Counted from the first letter of the stretch, positions 26,927 to 36,768 are shown. The stretch is 64,000 nucleotides of DNA from Nitrospirales bacterium (GCA_029261355.1 JAJDBM010000005.1:62001-126000); one strand, 5' to 3'. Translations and numbers: made by a program. The notes: generated by a model from the sequence alone, not told the origin.

Positions 26927-28210
26927 ATGCCACTAAAAAATATTCCACTCGAAGCCGTAACAACAGGGATGTATCTCTGTGGCATTGATCGCCCTTGGAT
27001 GGCGACTCCGTTTTTACGGAATCGATTCTTGATCAAAACACCTCTTCAAATTGAAAAGCTTAAAAAAGCGGGAGTCAAAAATATCACGATTGATCCAAGT
27101 CGAGGAGTCGATGTTGCAACGGTCATCGACAATGAGAAACCCTCAGAAAGTCTCACGGTTGATATTCAATCCAAAGAAGTACCAGTGGACTCGGAAAGTG
27201 AGCCAACAGCCGAAACACTCATTGCTCAGCTACCAAAAGAAGTTCTCGGCAAATCTTTATCGAATGAACTCTCATTGACACGAGACGTTCGTCATGAAAT
27301 GCTGGAATCAGTTCAAGATATCCTCAGCAGTATTTCAACATCAGGGGTCGTCCAGGCAAGACAGGTCGAAGAAGTCACCCAATCTATTATTGCTCAAACG
27401 CTCGAACATGAAGATGCGTCTATCGCGATAATATGCTTGCGCGAATGCTCCCCAGACTTACATGAACATTCACTATCAGTGAGCACACTTGCGGTTCTTT
27501 TGGGACGTTTGGTTGGCTACGATGACTCCCAATTGCACAGTCTTGGGACTGCAGCTCTTCTACATGATGTTGGACTTTCCCAGATTCCACCAGCATTGTG
27601 GTCTCCTAAAAATCGACAATCAGCAACAGAGAACACCTTGTATCAGTCTCATGCACAACTCAGTGTCGACATGTTGTTAGAGAGTACCGGGATTTCCGAC
27701 GAAGTTCGAACGATTGTCAAAGAGCATCATGTGTTGCTCGATGGAACGGGATACCCCAAACACATTGACCCAAACTCAATCAGCAGAATGAGCCAACTGC
27801 TACGAATTGTCGATGAATATGATGAATTGCTGACAGGTCAGGAGGGACTTCCTCCCATGTCAGGAAAAGAAGCACTTGGGGAATTACTGCAACGGAGTAA
27901 AAAGAACAAACTCAATCTACAACTTGTTTCCCAATTCATTTCACAAATTGGTATCTACCCCATCTATAGCCTCGTTGAACTCAATACGGGAGAGCGAGGT
28001 ATCGTCACTGGACATTCAAAAGAAAACATCTTACAACCCACCATTCTGCTCATTCAAGATGCAGCCAAACATCCATTCCAGGATCCCTTTCCCATTAATT
28101 TCGCGACCATGCACGACAGTCCATCGATTCCGGAAATTGTGAAAGTTTTGAACCCTGAACAGGAAGGCATCCAGGTGGAAAATTTCCTTGCTGATTGGAT
28201 CACGGTCTAA
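26927..28210 (+). CDS. HD-GYP c-di-GMP phosphodiesterase with DUF3391 domain
   Basis: 427 aa from ATG 26927. The first 130 residues form a DUF3391-like N-terminal domain (GMYLCGIDRPWMATPFLRNRF). The catalytic domain has the metal His at LHEHS (181), the HD pair at 213-214 (LLHDVG), His 267-268 and the GTGYP signature at 273-277, followed by IVDEYDELL. HD-GYP enzymes hydrolyse c-di-GMP to GMP via pGpG. The Lys that normally follows HDxG is Leu 217 here, which could affect activity. A c-di-GMP riboswitch in the same window (52464-52557) makes this enzyme a candidate member of that control circuit. The 3' end overlaps the convergent ATPase gene by 11 bases. Confidence 0.9.
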   Translation: MPLKNIPLEAVTTGMYLCGIDRPWMATPFLRNRFLIKTPLQIEKLKKAGVKNITIDPSRGVDVATVIDNEKPSESLTVDIQSKEVPVDSESEPTAETLIAQLPKEVLGKSLSNELSLTRDVRHEMLESVQDILSSISTSGVVQARQVEEVTQSIIAQTLEHEDASIAIICLRECSPDLHEHSLSVSTLAVLLGRLVGYDDSQLHSLGTAALLHDVGLSQIPPALWSPKNRQSATENTLYQSHAQLSVDMLLESTGISDEVRTIVKEHHVLLDGTGYPKHIDPNSISRMSQLLRIVDEYDELLTGQEGLPPMSGKEALGELLQRSKKNKLNLQLVSQFISQIGIYPIYSLVELNTGERGIVTGHSKENILQPTILLIQDAAKHPFQDPFPINFATMHDSPSIPEIVKVLNPEQEGIQVENFLADWITV

Positions 28211-29960
28211 GGTGATGACAACGTACGGTTCGTAGCCGATTAAGCGCCGCTACGACTTCATACACACGAGGACGTGCAAAATTCCCTGGATGCTGACCAG
28301 ATCGTACATAAGGGCTCAAAGCATCCAATCCTTCCTGATTGAGATAGTCTTCCCACCTACGACAGAGCTCCAGAAGTGAGATCCCTTCATTCATAAATTC
28401 CCGTTCGATCAGAAGCAGTGCATATCCCACCGCGCGGGTTTGACTCGTCTCTACCAGTTGCTCAATCGCATCCAGGTTAATAGATTCTGTCCCATAGCCA
28501 ATTGCATCAACCACACGCGCAGTAATTTTCACATCTGCTCTACCACGTGAAGGGTTTAGACTTTCGGCAACGGGAACTCGCGTAGCCAATGATAGAACAT
28601 CTGAAGATACTTCCCTGCGACGTACCGTTGGGTGAGTACGGGTAATTTCCTTTGCTCGGCTCGTCACATCAACAGGTTGAAAGTCCTTCATCAAAATCAC
28701 TCTATCCGCAACATCAAAGTAATCACCACATCCCCCCATAACCATCACTGTGGACATTCCAAATTGTTCATGCAGGTCACGAACGCGATCCAGAAAAGGA
28801 GTAATGGGCTCATCATCCTTATTCACAAGAGCCTGCATACGAGCATCTTGCAGGAGAAAATTCGTAGCACTCGTATCTTCATCCATCAGCAAGACGCTTG
28901 TCTCAATCTCCAACGCCTCAACAATCGAAGCTGCCTGACTAGTGCTTCCGCTCGCATTATCAGTTGAAAAACATGTGGTCGATTGCTGTTGAGGAAGATT
29001 GTTGATAAACCCACTAATGTCGACATTCATAATTCGACGTCCATCCTCCGCTCGGACCTTGACGGCATCAGGAGATGTCACCACATATTCTCTACCATCT
29101 CCAGGAATATGCGGATAGACCCCATATTGCAACGCTTGGAGCAACGTCGATTTCCCATGATACCCGCCTCCAACAATTAACGTCATGCCTTGGGGAATTC
29201 CGAGACCCGTTATCGAAGAGGCCCACTCACCTACCTGCAACACAGGATGAGGAACATCGACTATGACTTGGAGTGCACCTGAACTTTGAAAAGATTTTGC
29301 TTGCACCTGAGACAACGGACGAGCAGATGCACCACTGGTTCTTGGCAAGATTGATCCATCAGCCACAAAAGCTACGAATCCACGAGCAGCGAGTTGCTGT
29401 CGAATGCAATCATAATTTTCAGCATAGTTCACGTGTTCTTGACATGCCTCTTGTGTTAATTGGGCCCAGTGCAAACTGTGCAGAATAATTTTCGGTATCT
29501 CCTGACACAGCATGGCCTCGGCCTGTCCGGCAAGAATAGTGCGACCAGATGCAGGCAATCCAACTTCAAGTCGCGCTTCAACCCAATGTTCGTTCAATAC
29601 CACAGCCGTTCGCTCAAGAATTTCCTGTCCACCAACATCAATCGAAATAAGACCGCTTTTGCCAATACCTCGATGTCCATGTGCATATTGCTGGATATGG
29701 CGATGAATGACGCGAGCCAAGAAATCACAAAGAGCGATGCGACGAACGCGCGTTTCCCAAAGGTTTGTGGGAAGCCTCGCAATATCCTGCTTTACACGTG
29801 CTCGAATCTTAGAAGGCCCGGCAAATGGATCGCCCTGAACATGATCTATGGAAAGTATGAAATTCTCACAGTCATACTCCCCAGTGATGTCCTTGTAAGA
29901 TTTATATCCACGCCCATCAATATGCAAGAGTTTTTGTCTAAGATCATGAAGAGAGTTCAT
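28200..29960 (-). CDS. Predicted ATPase of the ABC class
   Basis: 586 aa from ATG 29960; the frame is open to a GTG at 29987. It matches the PF09818-type 'ABC class ATPase' family in length and order. The N-terminal domain begins LRQKLLHIDGRGYKSYKDI; the Walker A is GGGYHGKSTLLQALQYG, and the Walker B region is SVLLMDEDTSATNF. A C-terminal domain follows, with RAVGYALLLI and LDALSPYVRSGQHPGNFARPR. These cytosolic proteins are related to SMC/Rad50-like ATPases; their role is not established. The gene is convergent with HD-GYP and not in an obvious operon. Confidence 0.88.
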   Translation of the reverse strand: MNSLHDLRQKLLHIDGRGYKSYKDITGEYDCENFILSIDHVQGDPFAGPSKIRARVKQDIARLPTNLWETRVRRIALCDFLARVIHRHIQQYAHGHRGIGKSGLISIDVGGQEILERTAVVLNEHWVEARLEVGLPASGRTILAGQAEAMLCQEIPKIILHSLHWAQLTQEACQEHVNYAENYDCIRQQLAARGFVAFVADGSILPRTSGASARPLSQVQAKSFQSSGALQVIVDVPHPVLQVGEWASSITGLGIPQGMTLIVGGGYHGKSTLLQALQYGVYPHIPGDGREYVVTSPDAVKVRAEDGRRIMNVDISGFINNLPQQQSTTCFSTDNASGSTSQAASIVEALEIETSVLLMDEDTSATNFLLQDARMQALVNKDDEPITPFLDRVRDLHEQFGMSTVMVMGGCGDYFDVADRVILMKDFQPVDVTSRAKEITRTHPTVRRREVSSDVLSLATRVPVAESLNPSRGRADVKITARVVDAIGYGTESINLDAIEQLVETSQTRAVGYALLLIEREFMNEGISLLELCRRWEDYLNQEGLDALSPYVRSGQHPGNFARPRVYEVVAALNRLRTVRCHHLRP

Positions 29961-30114
29961 AGCTATTCCGTCATGAAAAAACGTCACTCGTCTTTTTCTG
30001 AAAGTCGGTCGTTACACGTGAAAAAAAAACTCTGAAGCTGAACATATTCGAATAGTACAATACGATGAGACGCTTTAGGCGAGTGACGAGATACGAGTAC
30101 CACGATACAAATTA

Positions 30115-31041
30115 TCATGTTTTAAGTTGTACGTCGGAGAGATGCTCAAGTCCAAGAAGGAGAGCCTGTGTACCCAATTGTCCATGCCCATGGGCTTGCA
30201 CAGCCAGATAGAGTTGCTGAACAAGAGCAAGGCCAGGTAAATGAAGTCCCATTCGTTTGGCCTCATCAAGAGCAATCCCCATGTCTTTGATAAAATGATC
30301 CACAAAAAACCCAGGATCAAAATCTCGATTAAGTATACGAGGCGCCAAGTTATCCAACGTCCAGCAGGCCGCCGCACCACCTTGAATCGAGCTGAGCATC
30401 ATATTCAGATTGAGACCAGCTTTGTATCCATAGATCAATGACTCACACACACCAATCATAGTTCCCGCAATGACCATTTGATTACAGAGTTTCGTATGTT
30501 GCCCACTTCCTGATTCACCCTGATGAACCACAGATTTACCCAACACATTCAATAATGGCCGGAGTGCATCAACAATATGTACATCGCCGCCAACCATAAT
30601 AGACAATGCCGCATTTTTCGCACCGACATCCCCTCCCGAAACCGGAGCATCAAGAACATAGGCTCCTTTGGCCATGGCAGCTTGTGAAATTTCTTTGGCT
30701 AAAGAAGGTTGTGATGTAGTCATATCCACAAAGACGTGTTTAGCTCTCACCCCTGCCAACAACCCTTGGTCACCCAAATAGACATCTCGAACGTCATTCG
30801 GAAATCCAACAATCGTAAACACCACATCACTGCTCAAGGCCACGTCGTTTGGAGATTCAGCCCACTCAGCGCCTTGCTCAAGTAAGCCTTCAGCCTTTTC
30901 ACGTGATCGAGTGAATACAGTCACGTTGTAACCCTGGCGAATAAAGTGTCCGCACATAGACACCCCCATCACACCAGTCCCAATCCACCCAATTCTTAGT
31001 GGTGAAGGGAGTTTAAAAGATCTTAAAGGTTCCACATTCAT
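30115..31041 (-). CDS. NAD(P)-dependent beta-hydroxyacid dehydrogenase
   Basis: 308 aa from ATG 31041. An N-terminal Rossmann fold has [12 protein letters not shown] (residues about 18-29), followed by the substrate-binding signature [11 protein letters not shown] and the catalytic Lys in GQHTKLCNQ; the C-terminal helical domain includes [13 protein letters not shown]. This fits the 3-hydroxyisobutyrate / tartronate semialdehyde reductase group, which oxidises or reduces small beta-hydroxyacids in the cytoplasm. The exact substrate cannot be fixed from sequence alone. Confidence 0.9.
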   Translation of the reverse strand: MNVEPLRSFKLPSPLRIGWIGTGVMGVSMCGHFIRQGYNVTVFTRSREKAEGLLEQGAEWAESPNDVALSSDVVFTIVGFPNDVRDVYLGDQGLLAGVRAKHVFVDMTTSQPSLAKEISQAAMAKGAYVLDAPVSGGDVGAKNAALSIMVGGDVHIVDALRPLLNVLGKSVVHQGESGSGQHTKLCNQMVIAGTMIGVCESLIYGYKAGLNLNMMLSSIQGGAAACWTLDNLAPRILNRDFDPGFFVDHFIKDMGIALDEAKRMGLHLPGLALVQQLYLAVQAHGHGQLGTQALLLGLEHLSDVQLKT

Positions 31042-31365
31042 TATTCACTCTTTCAAAATTCTCCTCATTTGTACGTAGAGGAATGGGCAAGTTGAAGTTT
31101 ACTAAGTCTACTCGAAAAATTGTCGATACTGACAAGACTTGACCCTACCTTATCGCCGTGCCAATAATTTTCCTAATATGATATCTCGGATTGCGCTGTG
31201 ATAGTGAGAGAGGCTTGGCTACAATAATTCAGGTTTCGAGATAATCCTCCCCTTATAAAATAGAGGAACCAATGGTCTATACTATTCGCACAAAAAAAAT
31301 GTGTGCATACCTACAGAATATCCTAACACTCAGATACTTTTTAGTTTTCTTCTACGAGATACGAT
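31042..31365. other. Intergenic region (324 bp)
   Basis: AT-rich sequence downstream of aguA and upstream of the dehydrogenase, both on the minus strand. It should hold the dehydrogenase promoter. Nothing specific was recognised. Confidence 0.4.
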
Positions 31366-32439
31366 TTATGAGCGAGTAGGCAAAGCCGGTTGTTGTTGTG
31401 TCAGGCAATGAATAGTCCCAAATCCCCATACCAAATCAACGGCATGAATACCAACCACAGACCGGTCAGGGAACAATTCACTGAGAATCCCAAGGGCGAT
31501 CCGATCATTGGGATCGTTAAAAGTTGGAACGAGTACGGCCGCATTGGAAATGTAAAAATTGGCATAACTGGCTGGAAGTCGACGACCTTCAAAAAACAAA
31601 GGTGCAGGCATTGGTAAATCGACGACTTGAATCGACGTCCCCCCCTCCGTTTTCATAGATTCAAGACGCTCTCGGTTTTCATTCAACACATGATAGTTTT
31701 CATCCTGCACATTCGTTTCCTCGCACAAAACGACTGTATTTCGATTCACAAACCGGCACAGATCATCTACATGCCCATGCGTATCATCCCCGGCAATTCC
31801 TTTACCTAGCCACAATACGTTCGAAATCCCCAATTCATCACGAAACACATCTTCATAGTTCCGTTTGGAAAATCCAGGGTTTCGCACCTGAATCTCTTCA
31901 TCCAAGAGGCATTCTTCTGTGGTGAGGAGCGTACCTGCTCCATTGACATCAATACTTCCGCCTTCTAGAACAACACCTCGGCTAGAAGATTCCACCGTTG
32001 ATATCGGAAGCTTCAATATAGAGGCAAGGCGTTCGGGAACTCGATTATCCTTTTGCCAGTCTGGATATCTCGCCCAGGCATTAAATTGAAATCGTGCAAT
32101 TCTGATGTCTGTTCTTGTCTTAGAATATGTGACGAAAATTGGACCGAAGTCACGCGTCCAACCTCGATTCGTAGGAATCCGAAAAAACTCCACTTGTGAA
32201 AGCTCAATACCTACTCGCTCTAAGACTCGTTTGGCTTTTACTTCATGAGATTTCTCTTTCACTAAAATCCGAACAATCTCACCAACACTCAGCTTTCTCA
32301 CAATTTCCCCATACACCAAATGAATGGCAGACATCTTGCCAGGCCAATCAGTGATGTTGTGTGGCCAACTAATCCACGTGGCCTCATGGAGTTCCCATTC
32401 CGCTGGCATATGAAAATGTTGTAATGAAGAAATAGACAT
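31366..32439 (-). CDS. aguA: Agmatine deiminase
   Basis: 357 aa from ATG 32439; ATG 32454 is also in frame. The protein has the peptidyl-arginine/agmatine deiminase fold: MPAEWELHEATWISWPHN at the start, TRDFGPIF, the GGSIDVNGAGTLLTTEECLL block, GDDTHGHVDD, and the catalytic Cys 345 in WGFGTIHCLTQQ. It converts agmatine to N-carbamoylputrescine plus ammonia. The next enzyme of the pathway, AguB, is encoded 410 bases upstream on the same strand, giving a route from agmatine to putrescine. Confidence 0.95.
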   Translation of the reverse strand: MSISSLQHFHMPAEWELHEATWISWPHNITDWPGKMSAIHLVYGEIVRKLSVGEIVRILVKEKSHEVKAKRVLERVGIELSQVEFFRIPTNRGWTRDFGPIFVTYSKTRTDIRIARFQFNAWARYPDWQKDNRVPERLASILKLPISTVESSSRGVVLEGGSIDVNGAGTLLTTEECLLDEEIQVRNPGFSKRNYEDVFRDELGISNVLWLGKGIAGDDTHGHVDDLCRFVNRNTVVLCEETNVQDENYHVLNENRERLESMKTEGGTSIQVVDLPMPAPLFFEGRRLPASYANFYISNAAVLVPTFNDPNDRIALGILSELFPDRSVVGIHAVDLVWGFGTIHCLTQQQPALPTRS

Positions 32440-32849
32440 AAAATTAAAAATCATTGAGTAATGCGAAAAGATTGGAGGTGTTTAGCCTGACTACTCGTGT
32501 AGATGTCTATTAAGAAACTGAGCGTCAATCTGAATTCTTGCATCCAAAGAAATGACAATGAAGAATGTTTCTACCAAATTCTTCAAGCATATCGCATCTT
32601 CTTCCGAACGGCCGGCCTGGAAGTTTCTTCCCCTTTATAAAGGGAGGAGTAAGGTGGGATAGAATCTAATGAGGAAAGACCTGAACATTAATCACTAACG
32701 ATCATCCTTCTGCATCTCTACCTCCCCTATCCCCTCCTTACAATGGAGGGGTACCTAGTACACAATATTTCTATGGGCCAATCGTACTTGATATCTTGCC
32801 ATTTTTCGATGTTTGAAATTCGATATTGAACGTTAGGATTACAGGTCTA
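32440..32849. other. Intergenic region (410 bp) with imperfect inverted repeats
   Basis: Between aguB and aguA. Two imperfectly complementary arms, 32630-32662 and 32727-32751, share a GTAAGG..GGGATAG-like core and enclose about 65 bases; the right arm also forms its own hairpin CCCCTCC / GGAGGGG. This could be a small MITE-like element or a leader structure. Confidence 0.45.
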
Positions 32850-33737
32850 CTAGTCAATCAACCTTTTGGTTATTCCCCCGTACGCGTCAATTCGACGATC
32901 GCGGAGAAAGGGCCAATGACGGCGAGTCTCTTCAATACGTGATAAGTCAATATCGACCAGCAATACTTCCTCTTTTTCTACAGATGCCTGAGAGAGAATG
33001 ACACCAAACGGATCACAGACGAACGAACTGCCCCAAAACTCAATACCATCCCCGCCTTCTGATGAAACTTCGTGCCCAACGCGATTAACCGAAACCACAA
33101 AAACGCCATTCGCAATCGCATGGCTTCGTTGAATAGTGATCCATGCATCACGTTGGGCTGTACCTTCTTGAGCCTTTTCTGCAGGATGCCATCCAATGGC
33201 CGTGGGATAGACCAGGACCTCAGCGCCTTGCAGGGCTGTTAGTCGGGCCGCTTCCGGATACCATTGATCCCAACAAATTAAAGGACCAATGGTGGCATGC
33301 GATGTCTTAATAGATTGGAACCCTTTGTCCCCCGGTGTAAAATAGAACTTTTCGTAATAGGCTGGATCATCAGGAATATGCATCTTCCGATACAGGCCAG
33401 CGATATGACCTCCCTCATCAATCACAACAAGCGAATTGTGATAGACCCCTGCCGCACGTCGTTCGAATAGCGGCACAACGATAATCACATTCGTACTTTT
33501 CGCTACCTTGCTCAAAGTTTCAGTCGTCGGTCCAGGAATCGCTTCAGCCAAATCGAACAACGCCGCATCTTCACGTTGGCAAAAATATTGAGACCGAAAT
33601 AGCTCCGGCAAACAAATAAGCTGCGCACCACCATGCGCCGCCTCCTCGACTTTAGACACCGCTCGATCCATATTCTCCAAAGAATTCGGAGAGCAGGGTA
33701 TTTGAATTAAGCCAACTTTTATTCTCTGAGAAGTCAT
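32850..33737 (-). CDS. aguB: N-carbamoylputrescine amidase
   Basis: 295 aa from ATG 33737, one of two adjacent ATGs behind GAGGG. This is a nitrilase-superfamily enzyme with the Glu-Lys-Cys triad: Glu 45 in CLPELFRSQYF, Lys 118 in YRKMHIPDDP and Cys 155 in ICWDQWYPE. The phrases SQYFCQ, YYEKFYFTPGD and GWHPAEK are characteristic of the plant/bacterial N-carbamoylputrescine amidase branch. It releases putrescine, CO2 and ammonia and pairs with aguA downstream. Cytoplasmic. Confidence 0.95.
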   Translation of the reverse strand: MTSQRIKVGLIQIPCSPNSLENMDRAVSKVEEAAHGGAQLICLPELFRSQYFCQREDAALFDLAEAIPGPTTETLSKVAKSTNVIIVVPLFERRAAGVYHNSLVVIDEGGHIAGLYRKMHIPDDPAYYEKFYFTPGDKGFQSIKTSHATIGPLICWDQWYPEAARLTALQGAEVLVYPTAIGWHPAEKAQEGTAQRDAWITIQRSHAIANGVFVVSVNRVGHEVSSEGGDGIEFWGSSFVCDPFGVILSQASVEKEEVLLVDIDLSRIEETRRHWPFLRDRRIDAYGGITKRLID

Positions 33738-34161
33738 CATGCCCTCAAGACTACCCAATTATCCTTGCGAGAACAACTGGATGAGTAATTTATTATAGAC
33801 AAAGTCCTCCTAATTTTTCGTAAACTGGCGTCAAAAGGATGGCTTGTACGGATAACATTCACGTCCATTGACATTCAATTTATTTCTCCCATAACCAGGT
33901 CCATCAAAATTCCATATAAATATTCAACAAATCAACTAGATACGACGAAAATATATCCTAATTCTTTATAGGAATATATAGGTAAAAAGGATTAAGAGTA
34001 CGAAAAGGAATATATTAAAGACAACTTGTTCGATGACAAAAAAAACTCTCAAATACCTTCTCCCTCATCTAACGTATGCCATCGCCAGAATGCTTCAAGA
34101 TGCAAGTCCTTCTGGGTAAGGGAGAAAATAGATATTCAAAGAAGAGAGAGATTAAAATATT
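33738..34161. other. Intergenic region (424 bp) with nested hairpin
   Basis: Downstream of the BrkB-type gene and upstream of aguB. At 34061-34127, arms TTCTCCCT and AGGGAGAA enclose an inner stem of CCAGAA / TTCTGG. This may act as a terminator or be a dispersed palindromic repeat. The rest is AT-rich with no gene. Confidence 0.4.
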
Positions 34162-35553
34162 TCATTCTTGAATGGCAGGAGTAATCGCTGAAGCAGGCTG
34201 ATTGGAATGTACTAAACGTGGAATTGTCAGGGCTGAATCACTTTGTTCCCCGAGGGCTAAAGATCGAAGTGTAACATCCTCGAGAGCTTGTTCTACGGCT
34301 TCATCTCGCCGCCGCAACACCTTTCCGACCTCCCTCATCTCATCATTCGTAAAGAGTAAACCTGACTGCTCTTCGGTTCGAAGCAAATCAATGACTTCAA
34401 AGAGAGGGACTTGTTCAGGCGGTCGACCAAGTGAGACCCCCAAAGGCTCCGCAGTCCTGACGACAATACCACATTCAATAAGATGCTTAATCGCACTCTC
34501 AACCACCGAAAGAGGTACATTTAAAGATTGAGCAAGTTGCGATTCTGCTAACGGTGGGGAGCCGCCATAATACCGTCTCGTCATTTGCAGTAAAATAGCT
34601 AACGTGACATGTTCACGAAACGCATGAGTATCTTGCCTCCACCGCAATTGCATGAGATAGGCTGAAGGATGCTGATGATAATAGGCTACTTGCGCTCCAG
34701 CTAAAACGATGAGCCATCCAACATAAAGCCATATGAGAAAAAGAACGAGAACCGCAAAACTCGAATAGATAGCACTGTAGTTTGCAGAATTCGCTACTGT
34801 TTTTGCGAACACCAACCCTGCCAATTGCCATAGGGTCCCCGCTGTGATTCCTCCGACTAATGCCGATTTAAAACTCACCACTGTATAGGGCACAAATTTG
34901 TAGAGAAACGTGAAGACAAAACAAATAAACACAAATGGCAAGAGCTTAGTTGCCCATACCATGATATAGCCAAATGGCTGAATCGAAATAACTTGCTGAA
35001 CAAGCCAATGGTTTTGGGCTGAGGCCGTCAACGCAAAAGCGGTAAAGACCATGAGTGGCCCAACCAATAGTACGCTTAAATAATCGGTAAACTGTCGAGC
35101 CAAAGGGCGACCCTGTTGAACTCGCCAGACTGAATTCAAAGCCTCTTCAATTTTTGCGATCAGAGAATAGGTCGTATAGAAAAGACCAGCTACTCCCACC
35201 GCTCCCAAAACCCCAACCTTGAGATTATCGACAAATCCAATAATACTTTTGGTAATCTCGACACCTTTGGCGCCCAAGGGTTCGAGAGCATGACCGAGCA
35301 GTGGTTCAATCTCTTGATGAATGCCAAAAGCTTTTAGAACGGAGAACGTGACAGCTAAAAATGGCACCAACGACAATAGCGTCGTATAGACCAGACTTGT
35401 CGCACGAATGCTGAGGACACTTTCCTTGAACTCCCACACGGCAACAAACACGAGACGTAGAAAACTAATAAAAAAACGTTTCCCTGTCTCTAAGGATTCA
35501 AGATCGGTCTCCCACAGGTCGTGCTGGCAATAATCTATCGCTCGTTGAAACAT
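34162..35553 (-). CDS. YihY/BrkB family membrane protein with C-terminal winged helix
   Basis: 463 aa from ATG 35553. Residues 30-300 form the BrkB/YihY membrane domain with six segments and the signatures SIRATSLVYTTLLSLVPFLAV, LFYTTYSLIAKIEEALNSVWRV and FVPYTVVSFKSALVGG. The C-terminal 150 residues are soluble and contain a winged-helix-like stretch (AESQLAQSLNVPLSVVESAIKHLIECGIVV). The family was once called RNase BN, but that activity belongs to another protein; its true role, perhaps transport, is unsettled. The soluble extension is common in environmental members. Confidence 0.88.
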   Translation of the reverse strand: MFQRAIDYCQHDLWETDLESLETGKRFFISFLRLVFVAVWEFKESVLSIRATSLVYTTLLSLVPFLAVTFSVLKAFGIHQEIEPLLGHALEPLGAKGVEITKSIIGFVDNLKVGVLGAVGVAGLFYTTYSLIAKIEEALNSVWRVQQGRPLARQFTDYLSVLLVGPLMVFTAFALTASAQNHWLVQQVISIQPFGYIMVWATKLLPFVFICFVFTFLYKFVPYTVVSFKSALVGGITAGTLWQLAGLVFAKTVANSANYSAIYSSFAVLVLFLIWLYVGWLIVLAGAQVAYYHQHPSAYLMQLRWRQDTHAFREHVTLAILLQMTRRYYGGSPPLAESQLAQSLNVPLSVVESAIKHLIECGIVVRTAEPLGVSLGRPPEQVPLFEVIDLLRTEEQSGLLFTNDEMREVGKVLRRRDEAVEQALEDVTLRSLALGEQSDSALTIPRLVHSNQPASAITPAIQE

Positions 35554-36285
35554 TATCCTCCATTCTCTTTCTTCAATGGCGTAGACTACATTGCCTTTAG
35601 CAAATTGTCTAGACAGGAAAACCTGAAGATCCGTTCATCTAAAGGAACAGTTTACACACAGGAGTGAAGGCATCATCGGTATATTACACAAACATTCATC
35701 CGGCCTTAGGTGAGATAATCCGGATTCGACTCGATTCTTATCACCTTGTAACGACCACCCTCTCTTGTTGATTTTCTTCTTCCCCATGCCGCAACATTTA
35801 CTATCAGAAAAGATGACACAGAGCACTTTCAGTCTCATCATATAGCAGTTCAAGTCTCCCCAATGAGGAGTAACTTTCATAATTCTCCATCACCTGCTTG
35901 TCGTGGGAGGGTTCGTAGCAAGGCACCATCTTTCACAGATGATGCTCCCAACTACACTGAATCAATCATAACCCAAGTGAGGTCTACCGATTTCGCAGCA
36001 ATCATCATTGGGAATTTCTCTGGCAAATTCCCAACATTCTCATTTCCTATTTTTTTGCACATTCGCTCTTTCGACTAATTGGCAAAAATAAACAGCCGCC
36101 TCATTCCAAAAGATTGAGACGGCTGGCAATAGGAGGGGGGGCTCCTACTGCTGGGAGTTCTCAAGAACCTAGAATTCGGTTCCCGGCTTCGACTATCAAC
36201 ACATCTATAAAAACGTACATACTCTCACTCGTGAATGTACGAAAAACGATCACCATTTCAACAATAACTGCCCGAACTTGGCCGA
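35554..36285. other. Intergenic region (732 bp) at the Tad locus boundary
   Basis: Between the BrkB-type gene and the last Flp gene. It contains the terminator at 36093-36125 and another perfect 10-bp stem, TTGGGAATTT / AAATTCCCAA, at 36008-36034. An 81-codon minus frame at 35635 has a GGAG before its ATG, but its composition is unlike a protein and it is not called. Confidence 0.5.
36093..36125 (-). terminator. Intrinsic terminator after the sigma-54-linked flp pair
   Basis: On the minus strand CAGCCGTCTCA pairs imperfectly with TGAGGCGGCTG and is followed by TTTATTTTTG. It lies 161 bases after the stop of the Flp gene at 36286 and resembles the hairpin at 37219-37255. Confidence 0.75.
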
Positions 36286-36456
36286 TTAGCTCACGGCCGT
36301 CATATTTGTAGAGATGGTGTTAAAAGTCGTGATAATCGTAGTACCCATCGTTTGAACCGCACCCATGATCACCGCCGCAATGAGCGCAGCTAACAATCCG
36401 TATTCCAAAGCCGTCGCACCCGTTTCGTCATTGATGAATATCCTGAGCATGTTCAT
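36286..36456 (-). CDS. flp: Flp/Fap-type pilin
   Basis: 56 aa from ATG 36456 (a second ATG at 36450). The sequence has the Flp prepilin pattern: a short charged leader, the peptidase recognition G-ATALEYG, then a hydrophobic helix LLAALIAAVIMGAVQ and a tail ending NMTAVS. The Tad prepilin peptidase would cut after the Gly preceding ATALEYG. The copy directly upstream (36515) is its closest relative here: both share INDETGATA and MGAVQTMGTTI. The pair forms a short unit separate from the five Flp genes at 50.5-51.9 kb. Confidence 0.92.
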   Translation of the reverse strand: MNMLRIFINDETGATALEYGLLAALIAAVIMGAVQTMGTTIITTFNTISTNMTAVS

Positions 36457-36514
36457 AGTCAATCCCGCATATTGAATATCAGGTATCCCAATCGTTTTCC
36501 GTTGAGCTCTATTC

Positions 36515-36685
36515 CTAACTAGCGGCAGTCATATTGCTCGAGATGGAGTTGAATGTTGTGCTGATCGTAGTACCCATCGTTTGAACCGCACCCATGATCA
36601 CTGCCGCAATGAGAGCGGTAAATAATCCATATTCCATGGCTGTGGCCCCAGTTTCGTCATTGATGAATGTTGTTACCTTAGTCAT
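36515..36685 (-). CDS. flp: Flp/Fap-type pilin
   Basis: 56 aa from ATG 36685, preceded by a long G-rich ribosome binding site (AAAGGGGGGG). The open frame extends upstream, but the Flp-type leader MTKVTTFINDETG fits this start. Motifs: GATAMEYG cleavage/recognition, hydrophobic helix LFTALIAAVIMGAVQ, tail SSNMTAAS. A sigma-54 promoter lies about 70 bases upstream (36754-36768), so this is the first gene of the two-pilin unit. Confidence 0.92.
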   Translation of the reverse strand: MTKVTTFINDETGATAMEYGLFTALIAAVIMGAVQTMGTTISTTFNSISSNMTAAS

Positions 36686-36753
36686 GATACGTCCCCCCCT
36701 TTGATGTCTCAGTTGTCTAATCTTTGTCTCCTCATCCATGAACTAATAATAGA

Positions 36754-36768
36754 GCAAGGGAGGTGCCA
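36754..36768 (-). promoter_or_regulatory. Sigma-54 (RpoN) promoter of the flp pair
   Basis: On the minus strand the sequence reads TGGCAC-CTCCC-TTGC, matching the -24/-12 consensus exactly in both boxes and in the 5-base spacer. It sits 69 bases before the ATG at 36685. Such promoters require an AAA+ enhancer-binding activator; none is encoded in the window. Confidence 0.8.

Noticed and set aside
35635-35880. 81-codon minus-strand ORF with GGAG before its ATG
   Set aside because: Cys/Met-rich, no domain, no conserved look, and located in a spacer with hairpins; a chance ribosome-site match is more likely.
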